Below are positions 8,109 to 16,870 of a stretch of DNA of 30,419 nt, in pieces. Each line of letters opens with the position of its first letter. Position 1 is the first letter of the stretch. This DNA comes from Gammaproteobacteria bacterium. Its GTDB lineage: Bacteria; Pseudomonadota; Gammaproteobacteria; UBA5335; SLRW01. The notes under the pieces were generated by a model. The model did not search any database. It had not been told where the DNA came from and worked only from the letters and a program-made list of their open reading frames with translations. The stretch covers positions 1 to 30,419 of the forward strand of contig SLRW01000130.1 of NCBI GenBank assembly GCA_007130745.1, written 5' to 3'. Made by a program: the position numbers and the translations under genes.

Positions 8109-8842
8109 CAGGTATTCACCTCACGCGCCGCCCAGCGGCTGCTACGTTCACGTTCAAGCATCAGGGCACGCGCCCACGACAGTAAAGCCCCGGCATAAAA
8201 CAGCATGCTGCCCAGCGCCATCAACAACAGCGGCACCAGCATACTGATATGAATGGCCGGCGCCGACAGACGCGCCACGGTGGGACCCTGATGCAGGGTA
8301 TTCCACCAATACACCGAGAAGTGGATGATCGGGATATTGACTACCCCCACCAGTGCCAGAATGGCACAGGCCCGGGCGGCGCTACGGCGATCCTCGATCG
8401 CATTCTCCAGCGCAATAAAGCCCAGATACAAAAACAACAGCACCAGCACCGAAGTCAGCCGCGCATCCCACACCCACCAGGTGCCCCAGGTCGGCTGGCC
8501 CCAGATCGCACCGGTAGCCAGCGCCAGCAGCGTGAAGGAGGCCCCTACCCGCGCCCCGGCACTGGTGATGACCTCCGCCACCTTGAGTCGCCAGATCAGG
8601 CCAATGGCGCCGGTAGTCGCCATCACCACATAGGCAAACATGGCTACCCAGGCCGCCGGCACATGAATATAGATGATGCGGTAAACCTCGCCCTGCTCGT
8701 AGTCGACGGGCGCCAGCACCAGGCCACCCCACAAACCGGCCAGCATCAGCAAGGCCGACAGCGCCCACAATCCTCGCTGCCAGCGCCCGGCGCGCGCATA
8801 GAACACCGGCGGAGAACCCCATTCATGCAGGTAACGAAACAT
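8108..8842 (-). CDS. ccmC: Haem exporter subunit CcmC
   Basis: CcmC is the six-helix membrane protein that loads haem onto CcmE at the periplasmic face. The 244-residue protein holds the WWD motif in WGTWWVWDARLTS (about residues 117-129), flanked by the histidine-containing loops IYIHVPAAW and SVYWWNTLHQG expected for haem ligands. The length is normal. The start is ATG at 8842, sharing one base with the TAA of ccmB, and the stop overlaps the ccmD start as TGATG. Confidence 0.97.
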   Translation of the reverse strand: MFRYLHEWGSPPVFYARAGRWQRGLWALSALLMLAGLWGGLVLAPVDYEQGEVYRIIYIHVPAAWVAMFAYVVMATTGAIGLIWRLKVAEVITSAGARVGASFTLLALATGAIWGQPTWGTWWVWDARLTSVLVLLFLYLGFIALENAIEDRRSAARACAILALVGVVNIPIIHFSVYWWNTLHQGPTVARLSAPAIHISMLVPLLLMALGSMLFYAGALLSWARALMLERERSSRWAAREVNT

Positions 8843-9522
8843 TATTCACCCATCGTAACGCGCAGAGCCGCGGCTGCGGCCGGGGGCGCAAGCGTTACCG
8901 CCAGTGCCAGAATCGCAGCCAGGAAAAGTACCGGTGCCGTCCAGGGCTGACCACTGGCGGCATACTCCACCGCACCTGCGCCGAAGATCAGCACCGGGAT
9001 ATATAGCGGCAACATCAACAGGGCCAGGAGCATACCACCGCGGCGCAAACCCACAGTCAGGGCCACCCCGATCGCACCCACCAGACTCAGCACCGGCGTG
9101 CCCAGCAACAGGCTGAGCAACAGCGCGGGCATGGCTTCGGTGGGCAAGTTTAGCAGCAGCGCCAGCAAGGGCGCGAGCAGGACCAGTGGCAACCCCGTCA
9201 ACAACCAGTGCGCCAATACCCGCGCACCCACCAGCACACTGTGTGGACAAGGACTGAGCAGCATTTGTTCCAGACTGCCGTCGGCAAAATCTTCCCGGAA
9301 CAACGCGTCCATGGACATCAGGGCTGCCAGCAGAGCCGCCACCCACACCACGCCGGGCGCCACGGCGGCCAGCAAACGCGGATCGCCGCCCAGCGCCAGC
9401 GGGAAAATGCTGACCACCATGACAAAAAAAATCAGCGGATTGGCCATATCGCCCCGCCGCCGCATGGCCAGCAGCAGGTCACGCCTGAACAGGGCGACAA
9501 AGGCGACGACGGCGGGGTTCAC
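8842..9522 (-). CDS. ccmB: Haem exporter ABC permease CcmB
   Basis: CcmB is the membrane partner of the ATPase CcmA in the CcmABCD complex that frees haem-loaded CcmE. The 226-residue protein has six predicted hydrophobic segments, starting with FVALFRRDLLLAMRRRGDM, typical of CcmB, and a conserved LFREDFADGSLEQMLLSP loop in the first third. The start is GTG at 9522, overlapping the ccmA stop as GTGA. Confidence 0.95.
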   Translation of the reverse strand: MNPAVVAFVALFRRDLLLAMRRRGDMANPLIFFVMVVSIFPLALGGDPRLLAAVAPGVVWVAALLAALMSMDALFREDFADGSLEQMLLSPCPHSVLVGARVLAHWLLTGLPLVLLAPLLALLLNLPTEAMPALLLSLLLGTPVLSLVGAIGVALTVGLRRGGMLLALLMLPLYIPVLIFGAGAVEYAASGQPWTAPVLFLAAILALAVTLAPPAAAAALRVTMGE

Positions 9523-10166
9523 AAGGCCACCTCCAGAGCAATACGCGTCACCTCACGACGCCGGGCCAGTGCCATGGGCTGGTGGGTGGTCAATACCACC
9601 ATGCCGCCGGCTTCAGCGTGATCAGAGATGGTGGCTTCAACCCAGGCGCGGCCGCTGACATCCAGCGCCGTCAGGGGCTCATCCAGCACCCAAAGCAGCG
9701 CACCCTGCAATTGCAGCCGGGCCAGCGCCGCGCGGCGACGCTGGCCGGCCGAAAGCTGGCGCGCCGGCACATCCTCGAAACCGCGCAAGCCGGCATACCC
9801 CAGCGCTGCTTCCACCGCGGCCGTACTCGCCGGACGCCCGGCCAGCGCGCTGGCCACACGCAGATTCTCGGTCGGGGTCAGGTCCAGCTTGAGCGCATCC
9901 ACATGCCCCACATAGCCCAGCGCCCGGGCATAGTCACCGGCACATCGACTCATCGCCTGCCCGGCCCAGAGAATTTCTCCGGCAGCCGGCGACAACAGAC
10001 CGCACAGCATGCGCAGCAACGTCGTCTTGCCGGCGCCGTTGGGTCCTTCGATATGGGCAATGGCGCCCGGCTCCAGGGTAAATGACAGGGCGTGGAACAG
10101 CTCGCGATCATCCCGCCAGGCGGTGAGCCCGCGCACTTCCAGCCGGGGGTCCGCAGCTACCGTCAC
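9519..10166 (-). CDS. ccmA: Haem exporter ATP-binding protein CcmA
   Basis: A 215-residue ABC ATPase with Walker A GPNGAGKTT (41-49), a signature region LSAGQRRR (138-145) and Walker B LLWVLDEP (about 157-164), followed by TALD. The LSAGQ form and the short length are typical of CcmA. The start is GTG at 10166, overlapping the stop of the upstream thioesterase-like gene as GTGA. The alternating GTGA/ATGA junctions from here to ccmI argue for one translationally coupled operon. Confidence 0.96.
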   Translation of the reverse strand: MTVAADPRLEVRGLTAWRDDRELFHALSFTLEPGAIAHIEGPNGAGKTTLLRMLCGLLSPAAGEILWAGQAMSRCAGDYARALGYVGHVDALKLDLTPTENLRVASALAGRPASTAAVEAALGYAGLRGFEDVPARQLSAGQRRRAALARLQLQGALLWVLDEPLTALDVSGRAWVEATISDHAEAGGMVVLTTHQPMALARRREVTRIALEVAL

Positions 10167-11086
10167 GCCTTCGGCTCCGCCACCAGCTCGCCCGCGATGG
10201 AGGAGACCACATGCGGGCGCTCATCCACAGCCCCGCCCTGGTCCAGCGCATGGAAGGCGCCGCTGACGAAAGTCTGTTGGTCGTGGCGATACAGGCGTGC
10301 GCGCAGGACGAAACGCTGGGCGGGGAAAAAGGGCTTGCGGAATAACACCCGGCAACGGGTGATACGATGCTGGGTGAGCGGCAGTGAAGCCGCGTGCAGC
10401 AGCCGGGTGGTCTGGTTCTCCATGCCCATGAGGTACTCAAGCACATTCACATGCTGGTTGATATCCGTGTTGGGCAAGCCCCAGACATCCTCCCGCTCGC
10501 AGTCAGCTCCACCCGGGCACTCGACAAAACCTTCGGGCACCGCAAGCACTTCCCCGATATCGGGCAGGTCACCTTCCCAACCATGTTCGCGCAATCCTTC
10601 CAGTGGCTCAGGCACCTTGACCACACGACGTTCGGCGGGCGGTGCCGCCGGACGCGTCAACACGTGCAGCACATGGGCGCTGCCGGCCTCCACCAGCTCA
10701 TCAGCACCAGGGTCATAACCCAGACTGCCGCGGCCGCCCCCCTGGCGTCGGCCACGAATGCGGGTCGTGGAGTCCAGGATCAGGCGATCACCACGCTCGC
10801 CATGGCTACGCCTGAGTCGCAACTCGTGGTTGGTAACAAGAGAGCGGGCAAAGGCCAGAGGTTTATTGGTGTTGCGAAAATCTACATAAAACAACACCGG
10901 CGCGATACCGTCCTGACGCAACTGCATCATGGAGAAGCGTTTTTCCATATGGCCGAACATGGACGGCATACAGATACCGATGTAGGCCCGCATACGCAGA
11001 TTGAAGTTCATATCAATCTGCTCGAAGCCGGTCGGTGTCTTGCCTTCGCCGATCAGTGCTTCAAGCGCTGCTGTGGCTTCGTTCAT
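10163..11086 (-). CDS. Putative double-hotdog acyl thioesterase-like protein in the ccm operon
   Basis: I do not recognise a named gene. From the ATG at 11086 (GGAG about 9 bases upstream) the product has 307 residues. The C-terminal half contains NTDINQHVNVLEYL (about 206-219), which matches the D-x-x-x-H-V-N motif of 4HBT and acyl-ACP thioesterase hotdog domains, followed by strand-rich sequence ending in ALDQGGAVDERP. The N-terminal half (about 20-115) could be a second, diverged hotdog unit; the two are joined by a proline- and glycine-rich linker (115-200). That is the architecture of double-hotdog FatA-like thioesterases, but this is inference from one motif and overall length. A TTG at 11131 would add 15 residues and is less likely. 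It is the first gene of the ccm run and its stop overlaps the ccmA start. Confidence 0.6.
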   Translation of the reverse strand: MNEATAALEALIGEGKTPTGFEQIDMNFNLRMRAYIGICMPSMFGHMEKRFSMMQLRQDGIAPVLFYVDFRNTNKPLAFARSLVTNHELRLRRSHGERGDRLILDSTTRIRGRRQGGGRGSLGYDPGADELVEAGSAHVLHVLTRPAAPPAERRVVKVPEPLEGLREHGWEGDLPDIGEVLAVPEGFVECPGGADCEREDVWGLPNTDINQHVNVLEYLMGMENQTTRLLHAASLPLTQHRITRCRVLFRKPFFPAQRFVLRARLYRHDQQTFVSGAFHALDQGGAVDERPHVVSSIAGELVAEPKA

Positions 11087-11110
11087 GCCTTGCTGCTCCA
11101 CAAGGGAATG

Positions 11111-11139
11111 CGGGAAAAGGGAAACCGGCAAGCGCCGGT
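11111..11139 (-). terminator. Weak intrinsic terminator after mrpG
   Basis: On the minus strand, just past the mrpG stop, a 6-bp stem ACCGGC/GCCGGT (11134-11139 with 11124-11129) with a 4-base loop is followed by TTTCCCTTTT. The stem is short and the T run is interrupted, so read-through into the thioesterase-ccm genes is likely. Confidence 0.5.
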
Positions 11140-11142
11140 CAA

Positions 11143-11514
11143 TCAGTCCTGTTTTTCGGAATCCGAGCTGCGCAGAGTGTGGGTGTCGGCATCGTAGCGG
11201 CCCTTGAGCTCATCAAGCACGGTATGTGACCACAACTCCACACCCACGAAATAGGCCGCCCGTCCGACGATATGCGCGGCTACCGGGGCTGTCAGAATAA
11301 TAAAAATCACAATCGCCACGGCCCGGGTGACTACGCCCGGATCATCAAAGTAGACCGCCACCGCCGCCACCATCAAGCCGCCACCCAGGGCACCCGCCTT
11401 GGTGGTGGCATGCATGCGGCACAGCAGATCGGGCATGCGCACCAGACCCAGGGCCGCCACCAGCATCAAACCAGACCCCACCAGCAACAACGCGGCCACA
11501 ATCCAGTCAGTCAT
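11143..11514 (-). CDS. mrpG: Mrp Na+(K+)/H+ antiporter subunit G
   Basis: A 123-residue membrane protein (from MTDWIVAALLLVGSG) with three hydrophobic segments and the MrpG hallmark GLVRMPDLLCRMHATTKAGALG around residues 23-45. MrpG is a small accessory subunit needed for assembly and activity of the seven-subunit complex in the cytoplasmic membrane. The ATG at 11514 overlaps mrpF by 8 bases. An upstream start at 11547 would extend the protein by 11 residues into mrpF and is less likely. It is the last gene of the mrp operon. Confidence 0.93.
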   Translation of the reverse strand: MTDWIVAALLLVGSGLMLVAALGLVRMPDLLCRMHATTKAGALGGGLMVAAVAVYFDDPGVVTRAVAIVIFIILTAPVAAHIVGRAAYFVGVELWSHTVLDELKGRYDADTHTLRSSDSEKQD

Positions 11515-11779
11515 CACCGTGCCCCCGCTTTTCCAGATAACGGGCAAAACCGACGGCGGCCAGAAACGCGGTCAGGGCCAGCACCACGGCCACATCCAGA
11601 AAATCCGACACGCCGCTGCTAATGGTGTAGACCGCAATCATGCCCACTGTCACCGAGGCCATCAGCTCCAGCGATACCACCCGATCGGCCAGGGTTGGCC
11701 CCCACAACAGGCGCAGCGTGGCCAGCGTCAGTGACAGGCACATCACCGCAAATGCGATTGTTATTACCCATTCAAGCAA
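11507..11779 (-). CDS. mrpF: Mrp Na+(K+)/H+ antiporter subunit F
   Basis: A 90-residue protein with three transmembrane helices and the family motif GPTLADRVVSLELMA near residues 28-42 (RVVALD-like in most MrpF). The third helix begins DFLDVAVVLALTAFLAAVGFA. MrpF shapes the ion path and interface of the complex. It starts 11 bases after the mrpE stop and overlaps mrpG by 8 bases. Confidence 0.94.
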   Translation of the reverse strand: MLEWVITIAFAVMCLSLTLATLRLLWGPTLADRVVSLELMASVTVGMIAVYTISSGVSDFLDVAVVLALTAFLAAVGFARYLEKRGHGDD

Positions 11780-11790
11780 GCCCGTTTCTC

Positions 11791-12270
11791 CTAACGCTCG
11801 AAAATATCGATTACCCGGCGCTCCAGATCCTTGATCTGGGCACGCATGTCCTCAACATCATCCAGATACATACAATGGATATAAAGCACACGGCGGTCGC
11901 TGGAAACATCCAGACTCAGGGTGCCCGGCGTCACACTGATCAGATTGGCCAGAATGGTAATGGCCTCATCCGTACGCGCCTCCAGTTCCACCCCGATAAT
12001 ACCGGGGCGCATGCGCTTGAAACTTGGCGTGATTACTTCCCAGGCCACACGCATATTGGACTTGGTCAGATCCCAGATAAAAAACAGCATGAAGCCGATC
12101 ACCTTGGGGACTTTCTCCAGGTAACCGTGGAAAACCCCGGTGTCGCGCAGGGCGAAACCCAGCAAAAAATAGGCCAGCAGCATACCCACCAGAAAGTTGA
12201 CCAGAGTAAAGGTGCCGGTCAGGGCCACCCAGGCCAGCGCCAGCAGAATATTCCAGGTCAACGCCTTCAT
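11791..12270 (-). CDS. mrpE: Mrp Na+(K+)/H+ antiporter subunit E
   Basis: A 159-residue protein with two N-terminal membrane helices (NILLALAWVALTGTFTLVNF and LVGMLLAYFLLGFAL) and a cytoplasmic domain containing the MrpE pattern ISVTPGTLSLDVSSDRRVLYIH, close to the classic ITLTPGTLTVDV-type sequence. MrpE mainly affects assembly and stability of the Mrp complex. The start ATG at 12270 overlaps the mrpD stop by 4 bases. Confidence 0.95.
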   Translation of the reverse strand: MKALTWNILLALAWVALTGTFTLVNFLVGMLLAYFLLGFALRDTGVFHGYLEKVPKVIGFMLFFIWDLTKSNMRVAWEVITPSFKRMRPGIIGVELEARTDEAITILANLISVTPGTLSLDVSSDRRVLYIHCMYLDDVEDMRAQIKDLERRVIDIFER

Positions 12271-13781
12271 GGCCCCTCCTCACCGCCCAGTACGGCTTCA
12301 ATATACGCCGAGTTGTCGAGCAGCTGTTCGGCAGCCTGCATGCTGACCTCAAAAATCGGCTGGCCCGCCACGCCTATGAGCACGGTCAACCCCGCCAGCA
12401 TCACGATGGGCACGTACAGCCAAAACAGCCCGGGCGAGACCACATCCAGCGCCGGCGCCCGGGTTTGGGCATCCTCCGGACGCGCCTTCCAGAACACTTC
12501 GGCCCATATCTTGATCATCGAAAACAGTGTGCCTACACCCACCGCCAGCGCCACCGCCACAATCACCCAAGCCTCAATTTCCAGCCCGGCGCGTACCAGT
12601 ATGAACTTGGCGAAAAAGCCCGACAGCGGCGGAATGCCGGCCATCGAGAGGGCCGAGAGCAGGAACAATACGCCCAGCCCCGGATGCGAGCGGTACAGCC
12701 CGCCCAGTTGCTTGAGCTGATAGGTGCCCTGCAGCCGGTAAGCCACACCGCTGACCAGGAACAGATTGGTCTTGACAATAATGTTGTGAAAAATGGCATA
12801 CAGGCCGCCGGCCAGCGCCAGGGGCGTGAACAGCGCCAGCCCCATAATCATGTAGCCAATCTGGCTGACAATATGGAAAGACAGTATCCGCCGGAACTCG
12901 AATTGCGCCGCCGCGCCAAGTACACCGGTCACCATAGTGAAGCCGGCAACCCAAAGCAGGATATTGTGGGTATAGGCGACCTCGGCATCAAAGACCAGTG
13001 TGAACATGCGAAACATCGCATACACACCTACCTTCGTCAGCAAGGCAGCAAACAACGCCGACACCGCCACCGGCGGCGTGTGATAGGACGCCGGCAACCA
13101 GAAAAACAGCGGGAAGGCCGCCGCCTTGATGCCAAAAGCCACCATGAACAGCATCGCAATCACGGTCACCCGCCCGCCGTCCTCGGCAGCATCAAACTTG
13201 ACCGCAATATCGGCCATGTTGAGTGTGCCCACCAGACCATAGGTCAGGCCCACAGCAGTCAGCAGCATGGCCGAGGAAAACAGGTTGATGGTGACGTACT
13301 TGATGGCCCCTTCCATCTGCGCGCGCTCGCCGCCCAGCACCAGCAGGGCAAAGGAGGCCAGCAGCAGAACCTCGAACCAGACATAGAGGTTGAAAATATC
13401 GCCGGTGAGAAAGGCCCCGCAGACCCCCGCCAGCAGCAGGTGCAACAGCGGGAAATAGCCGAAATTCTCGTGGCCGCGAGTGATCGTACCCAGCGAGTAC
13501 AGGGCAATCACAAACCCCATGATGCCGGCCATCAGCACCATGATTGCCGCCAGCAAGTCAGCCACCAGCACAATCCCGAAGGGCGCACGCCACTCGCCCA
13601 GGGCCGTGGCCATGGGGCCGTGCTGGATTACCGCCCACAGCAGCGCAATACTGAGCAGCAACAGCGCGCCGGTGCCGGCCAACGCCACCACCCGCTGGGC
13701 CAGGGGCGATCGCCACAGCGCCAGGGACAGAGCCCCCAGCACCAGCGGCAGCACCACAGGCAAGGCAACCAGCAGCGTCAT
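12267..13781 (-). CDS. mrpD: Mrp Na+(K+)/H+ antiporter subunit D
   Basis: A 504-residue polytopic subunit related to NuoN/NuoM of respiratory complex I, thought to carry one of the proton paths of the antiporter. The proton-translocating family core is evident: YVWFEVLLLASFALLVLGG, then a lysine-containing helix in MLFMVAFGIKAAAFPLFFWLP, and SHPGLGVLFLLSALSMAGIPPLSGFFAKF further on. The conserved glutamate and lysine positions of this superfamily are visible. The length is that of the family. It overlaps mrpC and mrpE by 4 bases each. Confidence 0.96.
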   Translation of the reverse strand: MTLLVALPVVLPLVLGALSLALWRSPLAQRVVALAGTGALLLLSIALLWAVIQHGPMATALGEWRAPFGIVLVADLLAAIMVLMAGIMGFVIALYSLGTITRGHENFGYFPLLHLLLAGVCGAFLTGDIFNLYVWFEVLLLASFALLVLGGERAQMEGAIKYVTINLFSSAMLLTAVGLTYGLVGTLNMADIAVKFDAAEDGGRVTVIAMLFMVAFGIKAAAFPLFFWLPASYHTPPVAVSALFAALLTKVGVYAMFRMFTLVFDAEVAYTHNILLWVAGFTMVTGVLGAAAQFEFRRILSFHIVSQIGYMIMGLALFTPLALAGGLYAIFHNIIVKTNLFLVSGVAYRLQGTYQLKQLGGLYRSHPGLGVLFLLSALSMAGIPPLSGFFAKFILVRAGLEIEAWVIVAVALAVGVGTLFSMIKIWAEVFWKARPEDAQTRAPALDVVSPGLFWLYVPIVMLAGLTVLIGVAGQPIFEVSMQAAEQLLDNSAYIEAVLGGEEGP

Positions 13782-14125
13782 GTATCCGTTCCCGTCATTT
13801 GGTCCATGTCCTCGGCCTGCACCACATGCCAGGCGCGGTTGATCAGCACCACGGCAAAAGCAAGCACCCCGAAGCTGATCACAATGGCGGTGAGTATCAG
13901 GGCCTGCGGCAAGGGGTCGGCCATCGGCGTCACCGGCGCATCCAGCCCGGCGCTGATCAGCGGTGGCGCTTCACGCGTCAGGCCACTGACAGTGAAGATC
14001 AGCAGATTGGCGGCATTGCTTAACAGCAACAGGCCAATCACCAGCTTGACAATACTGCGGCGCAGGATCATATAGATCGCCGCGGCATAAAGCCCCCCCA
14101 CGACCAGGGCCAGCACCGGTTCCAT
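13778..14125 (-). CDS. mrpC: Mrp Na+(K+)/H+ antiporter subunit C
   Basis: A 115-residue, three-helix NuoK-like subunit. The family signatures are IVKLVIGLLLLSNAANLLIF near residues 24-43 and the last helix region DPLPQALILTAIVISFGVLAF, where the DPLPQALVLTAIVI sequence is nearly invariant in MrpC. Its stop overlaps the mrpD start as ATGA, and it lies 13 bases after the mrpB stop. Confidence 0.96.
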   Translation of the reverse strand: MEPVLALVVGGLYAAAIYMILRRSIVKLVIGLLLLSNAANLLIFTVSGLTREAPPLISAGLDAPVTPMADPLPQALILTAIVISFGVLAFAVVLINRAWHVVQAEDMDQMTGTDT

Positions 14126-14138
14126 ATCGCGACCCCTC

Positions 14139-14564
14139 CTATTCCTCGCCCTCGGCCAGGGCCATCACAATGGCCATGACCGACCCCAGCACCACCAGGT
14201 ACACCCCGATATCGAACACCAGCGGCGTGCTCAGCTTGATCTCGCCCACCCGCGGCAACTCCAGCTCTAACCACAGGCCGGTAAAAAAAGCATCGCCCAT
14301 AAATACCGCCGGCACGCCGCTGAGCGCCGCCAGCAGCAATCCGACGCCGACCATGCTGCGCGGATCCAGCCGCAGCATGCGTCGCACCGGCGCCACGTCG
14401 AAGGCAAACAGGTAAACCACAAATGCGCAGCTGGCAACCAGTCCGGCAATAAATCCGCCGCCGGGCAGGTCATGTCCGCGCAACAGCAGGAAAACAGAGA
14501 ACATCAACAACAGCGGCAACAGAAAACGCGCCGCCGTCCGCAGGATCAGGGAATAGGAACTCAT
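14139..14564 (-). CDS. mrpB: Mrp Na+(K+)/H+ antiporter subunit B
   Basis: A 141-residue, four-helix membrane protein with the MrpB signature RGHDLPGGGFIAGLVASCAF (about residues 29-48) and a terminal FDIGVYLVVLGSVMAIVMAL helix. This separate MrpB shows that the operon is the seven-gene type, not the six-gene type with MrpA' fused. It overlaps the mrpA stop by 4 bases. Confidence 0.96.
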   Translation of the reverse strand: MSSYSLILRTAARFLLPLLLMFSVFLLLRGHDLPGGGFIAGLVASCAFVVYLFAFDVAPVRRMLRLDPRSMVGVGLLLAALSGVPAVFMGDAFFTGLWLELELPRVGEIKLSTPLVFDIGVYLVVLGSVMAIVMALAEGEE

Positions 14565-16870
14565 GACCTGCCCTCCGCCGGCTGCGAGCGGAATTTCATC
14601 ATCGCGTACACCCCAATAGCGGCCAGCGCCAACACATAGATCTCGCCCAACGTATCCAGCGCCCGGAAGTCCACCAGGATCACGTTCACCACGTTGCGCC
14701 CCTGAGCTTCGGTGTAGGCCGACTCCAGGAACCAGGCCGAGATACTGGGTTCAAACTGAACCCCCAGGGTTGAGAACATCAGTGCCGCCATCAGTCCGCC
14801 AAAAGCCACGCCCACAGTGACGTCACGCAAGCGCGACATGCGGCTGGAAAGTCGCGAGAAATTAGGCAGCTTGAACAGGGCCAGCACCAGCAAAATCACC
14901 GTCAGGGTTTCCACCAGCACCTGGGTAATGCCCAGATCCGGCGCACTGAACAGCACATAGATCAGCGCCACAGCGAAGCCCACCACACCCATGGCGGCTA
15001 CAGCAGCAAGCTTGGAACGCATGACGGCGGCCCCCACCGCGGCAACAATAATGCCGCCGGCAACCACCAGTTCGTAGAAGCGCACATCCAGTTCACCCGA
15101 GGGCAGCCAGCCCCAGCCCAGCCGGCTAAACAGGGTGTAGCCCACCACCGCCACGGTAGTAAGCAAAATGGTGAGCAGGTAATTGCGCATGTAGCCGTTC
15201 TGCAACACCCGGGTCTGCCACCCGGCAAAATTGCTCAGGGCGCCGGTAAAGCGATAATACAACGCTTCCGGCCCATACTGATCCAGCGCCACCGGGCCAT
15301 TGAACCAGTCCCGCAGACGCGGCCATTTGAAATACAGCAGGATACCGGCAATCAGGATCAAGGCACTGAGGATCAGGGGCAGATTCACGCCATGCCACAG
15401 ACTCAGGGAAATATTGACCGGGTGGCCGTATACGGCGCTGGCCGCTGCGGCCAGCAGTCCCTGCCCGGCCAGCCACGGCAGCAGGCCAAAGCCGAGCCCG
15501 AGACTCGCCAGTATAGCCGGGCCAAGCAGCATGGACGGTGGCGCCTCATGCGGGTGGCGCGGGGTTTCTCGCAGAGCGCCGAAAAAGGGCTTTAACACCA
15601 CAATAGCGGCCACCGCCACCACCAGCATCGAAGACAACACGACCAGCCCCGCCAGAATCCAGCCCGGGCCGGGCCGCGCCAGCACCGCTTCCAGCAACAG
15701 CTCCTTGGCCACAAAACCAAACAGGGGCGGCAGCCCGGCCAGGGAGAGCCCGGCCACCACGGCCACCACGGCAGTGACCGGCATCTTGCGACGCAGACCA
15801 CCGAGCTGCTCCAGATCCTTGGTGCCCGTTTCATGGTCAATGGCGCCAGCCACCATAAACAGCGCGCCCTTGTACAGGGCATGGGCCAGCAGGAAAGTCA
15901 CAGCCGCCATGGCCGCTTTTTCACCACCCATGCCGATCAGCATGGTCAGGGTACCCAGAGCCATCACCGTGGAATAGGCCAATACCCGTTTGATGCCGGT
16001 ACTGCGATAGGCCATCCACACCCCGGTGAGCATCGTCAGCGCGCCGACCAGGCCGAGAATCAAAAACCAGGCTTCGGTGCCCCCCATCGTGGGATTCAGC
16101 CGCGCCATCAGGTAGACCCCGGCCTTGACCATGGTGGCCGAATGCAGATAGGCGCTGACCGGCGTGGGGGCGGCCATGGCGTTGGGCAACCAGAAGTGAA
16201 ACGGCACCTGAGCCGACTTGGTAAATGCCCCGGCCAGCACCAGCAGCAGGATAGGCATGTACAGCGCATGATCACGGAAAAGCTCACCGCTGGCGAGAAT
16301 CTCCGAGAGCTCAAAACTGCCGGCAATCAGCCCCATCATGACCAGGCCCACCAGCAGAGCCAGCCCACCAGTGACGGTCACCAGCAGTCCCTGCAGCGCG
16401 CAACGGCGGGCTTCCTTATCCTCATGATTAAAGCCAATCAGCAAATAGGAAGTGATGCTGGTCAATTCCCAGAATACAAACAGCGTGATCAGGTTATTTG
16501 ACAGCACCAGCCCCAGCATGGAGGCCATAAAAGACAGAATCAGCACATAAAAGCGCGGCAAATCGCGATGCCCGGCCAGATAGCCGCCGCCGTAGATAAC
16601 GATAAAGGTACCGATCAGGGAAATAAGCAGGGCAAACAGCAGGCTTAAGCCATCAACCAGGAAGGATAGCTGCAAGCCCAGGGAAGGTACCCAGGCGTGC
16701 TGCAACACATGAACCTCGCCGCCGGCCACGGAAGGCACGAAGCTGGCAAACCAGGCCAGCAACGCCGCCGGCAGCAGCGCCAGAACCCAGCCGGTGCGCG
16801 CACCGAGCCCGCGAAACAGCCAGGGCGCAAGCGCAGCCAGTACAAATCCGGAGAGAACCGCGGTCAGCAT
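14561..16870 (-). CDS. mrpA: Mrp Na+(K+)/H+ antiporter subunit A
   Basis: The largest subunit (769 residues from the ATG at 16870), related to NuoL plus a C-terminal MrpB-like/DUF4040 part. The NuoL-like core shows ITLFVFWELTSITSYLLIGF, then a lysine helix ending in KSAQVPFHFWLPNAMAAPTP, and ATMVKAGVYLMARLNP. The C-terminal part contains VLFSAPDLGITQVLVETLTV and VNVILVDFRALDTLGEIYVL, both highly conserved in MrpA. The complex exchanges cytoplasmic Na+ (or K+) for H+ and supports salt and alkali tolerance. The start could also be the adjacent GTG at 16873; AGGA lies 10-13 bases upstream. An in-frame TTG at 16921 is unlikely. It is the first gene of mrpABCDEFG. Confidence 0.96.
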   Translation of the reverse strand: MLTAVLSGFVLAALAPWLFRGLGARTGWVLALLPAALLAWFASFVPSVAGGEVHVLQHAWVPSLGLQLSFLVDGLSLLFALLISLIGTFIVIYGGGYLAGHRDLPRFYVLILSFMASMLGLVLSNNLITLFVFWELTSITSYLLIGFNHEDKEARRCALQGLLVTVTGGLALLVGLVMMGLIAGSFELSEILASGELFRDHALYMPILLLVLAGAFTKSAQVPFHFWLPNAMAAPTPVSAYLHSATMVKAGVYLMARLNPTMGGTEAWFLILGLVGALTMLTGVWMAYRSTGIKRVLAYSTVMALGTLTMLIGMGGEKAAMAAVTFLLAHALYKGALFMVAGAIDHETGTKDLEQLGGLRRKMPVTAVVAVVAGLSLAGLPPLFGFVAKELLLEAVLARPGPGWILAGLVVLSSMLVVAVAAIVVLKPFFGALRETPRHPHEAPPSMLLGPAILASLGLGFGLLPWLAGQGLLAAAASAVYGHPVNISLSLWHGVNLPLILSALILIAGILLYFKWPRLRDWFNGPVALDQYGPEALYYRFTGALSNFAGWQTRVLQNGYMRNYLLTILLTTVAVVGYTLFSRLGWGWLPSGELDVRFYELVVAGGIIVAAVGAAVMRSKLAAVAAMGVVGFAVALIYVLFSAPDLGITQVLVETLTVILLVLALFKLPNFSRLSSRMSRLRDVTVGVAFGGLMAALMFSTLGVQFEPSISAWFLESAYTEAQGRNVVNVILVDFRALDTLGEIYVLALAAIGVYAMMKFRSQPAEGRS

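Noticed and set aside
12465..14075. Long plus-strand open frame (about 536 codons) antisense to mrpD and mrpC
   Set aside because: Low-complexity His/Gln/Arg-rich translation opposite two clearly conserved Mrp genes; no independent support.
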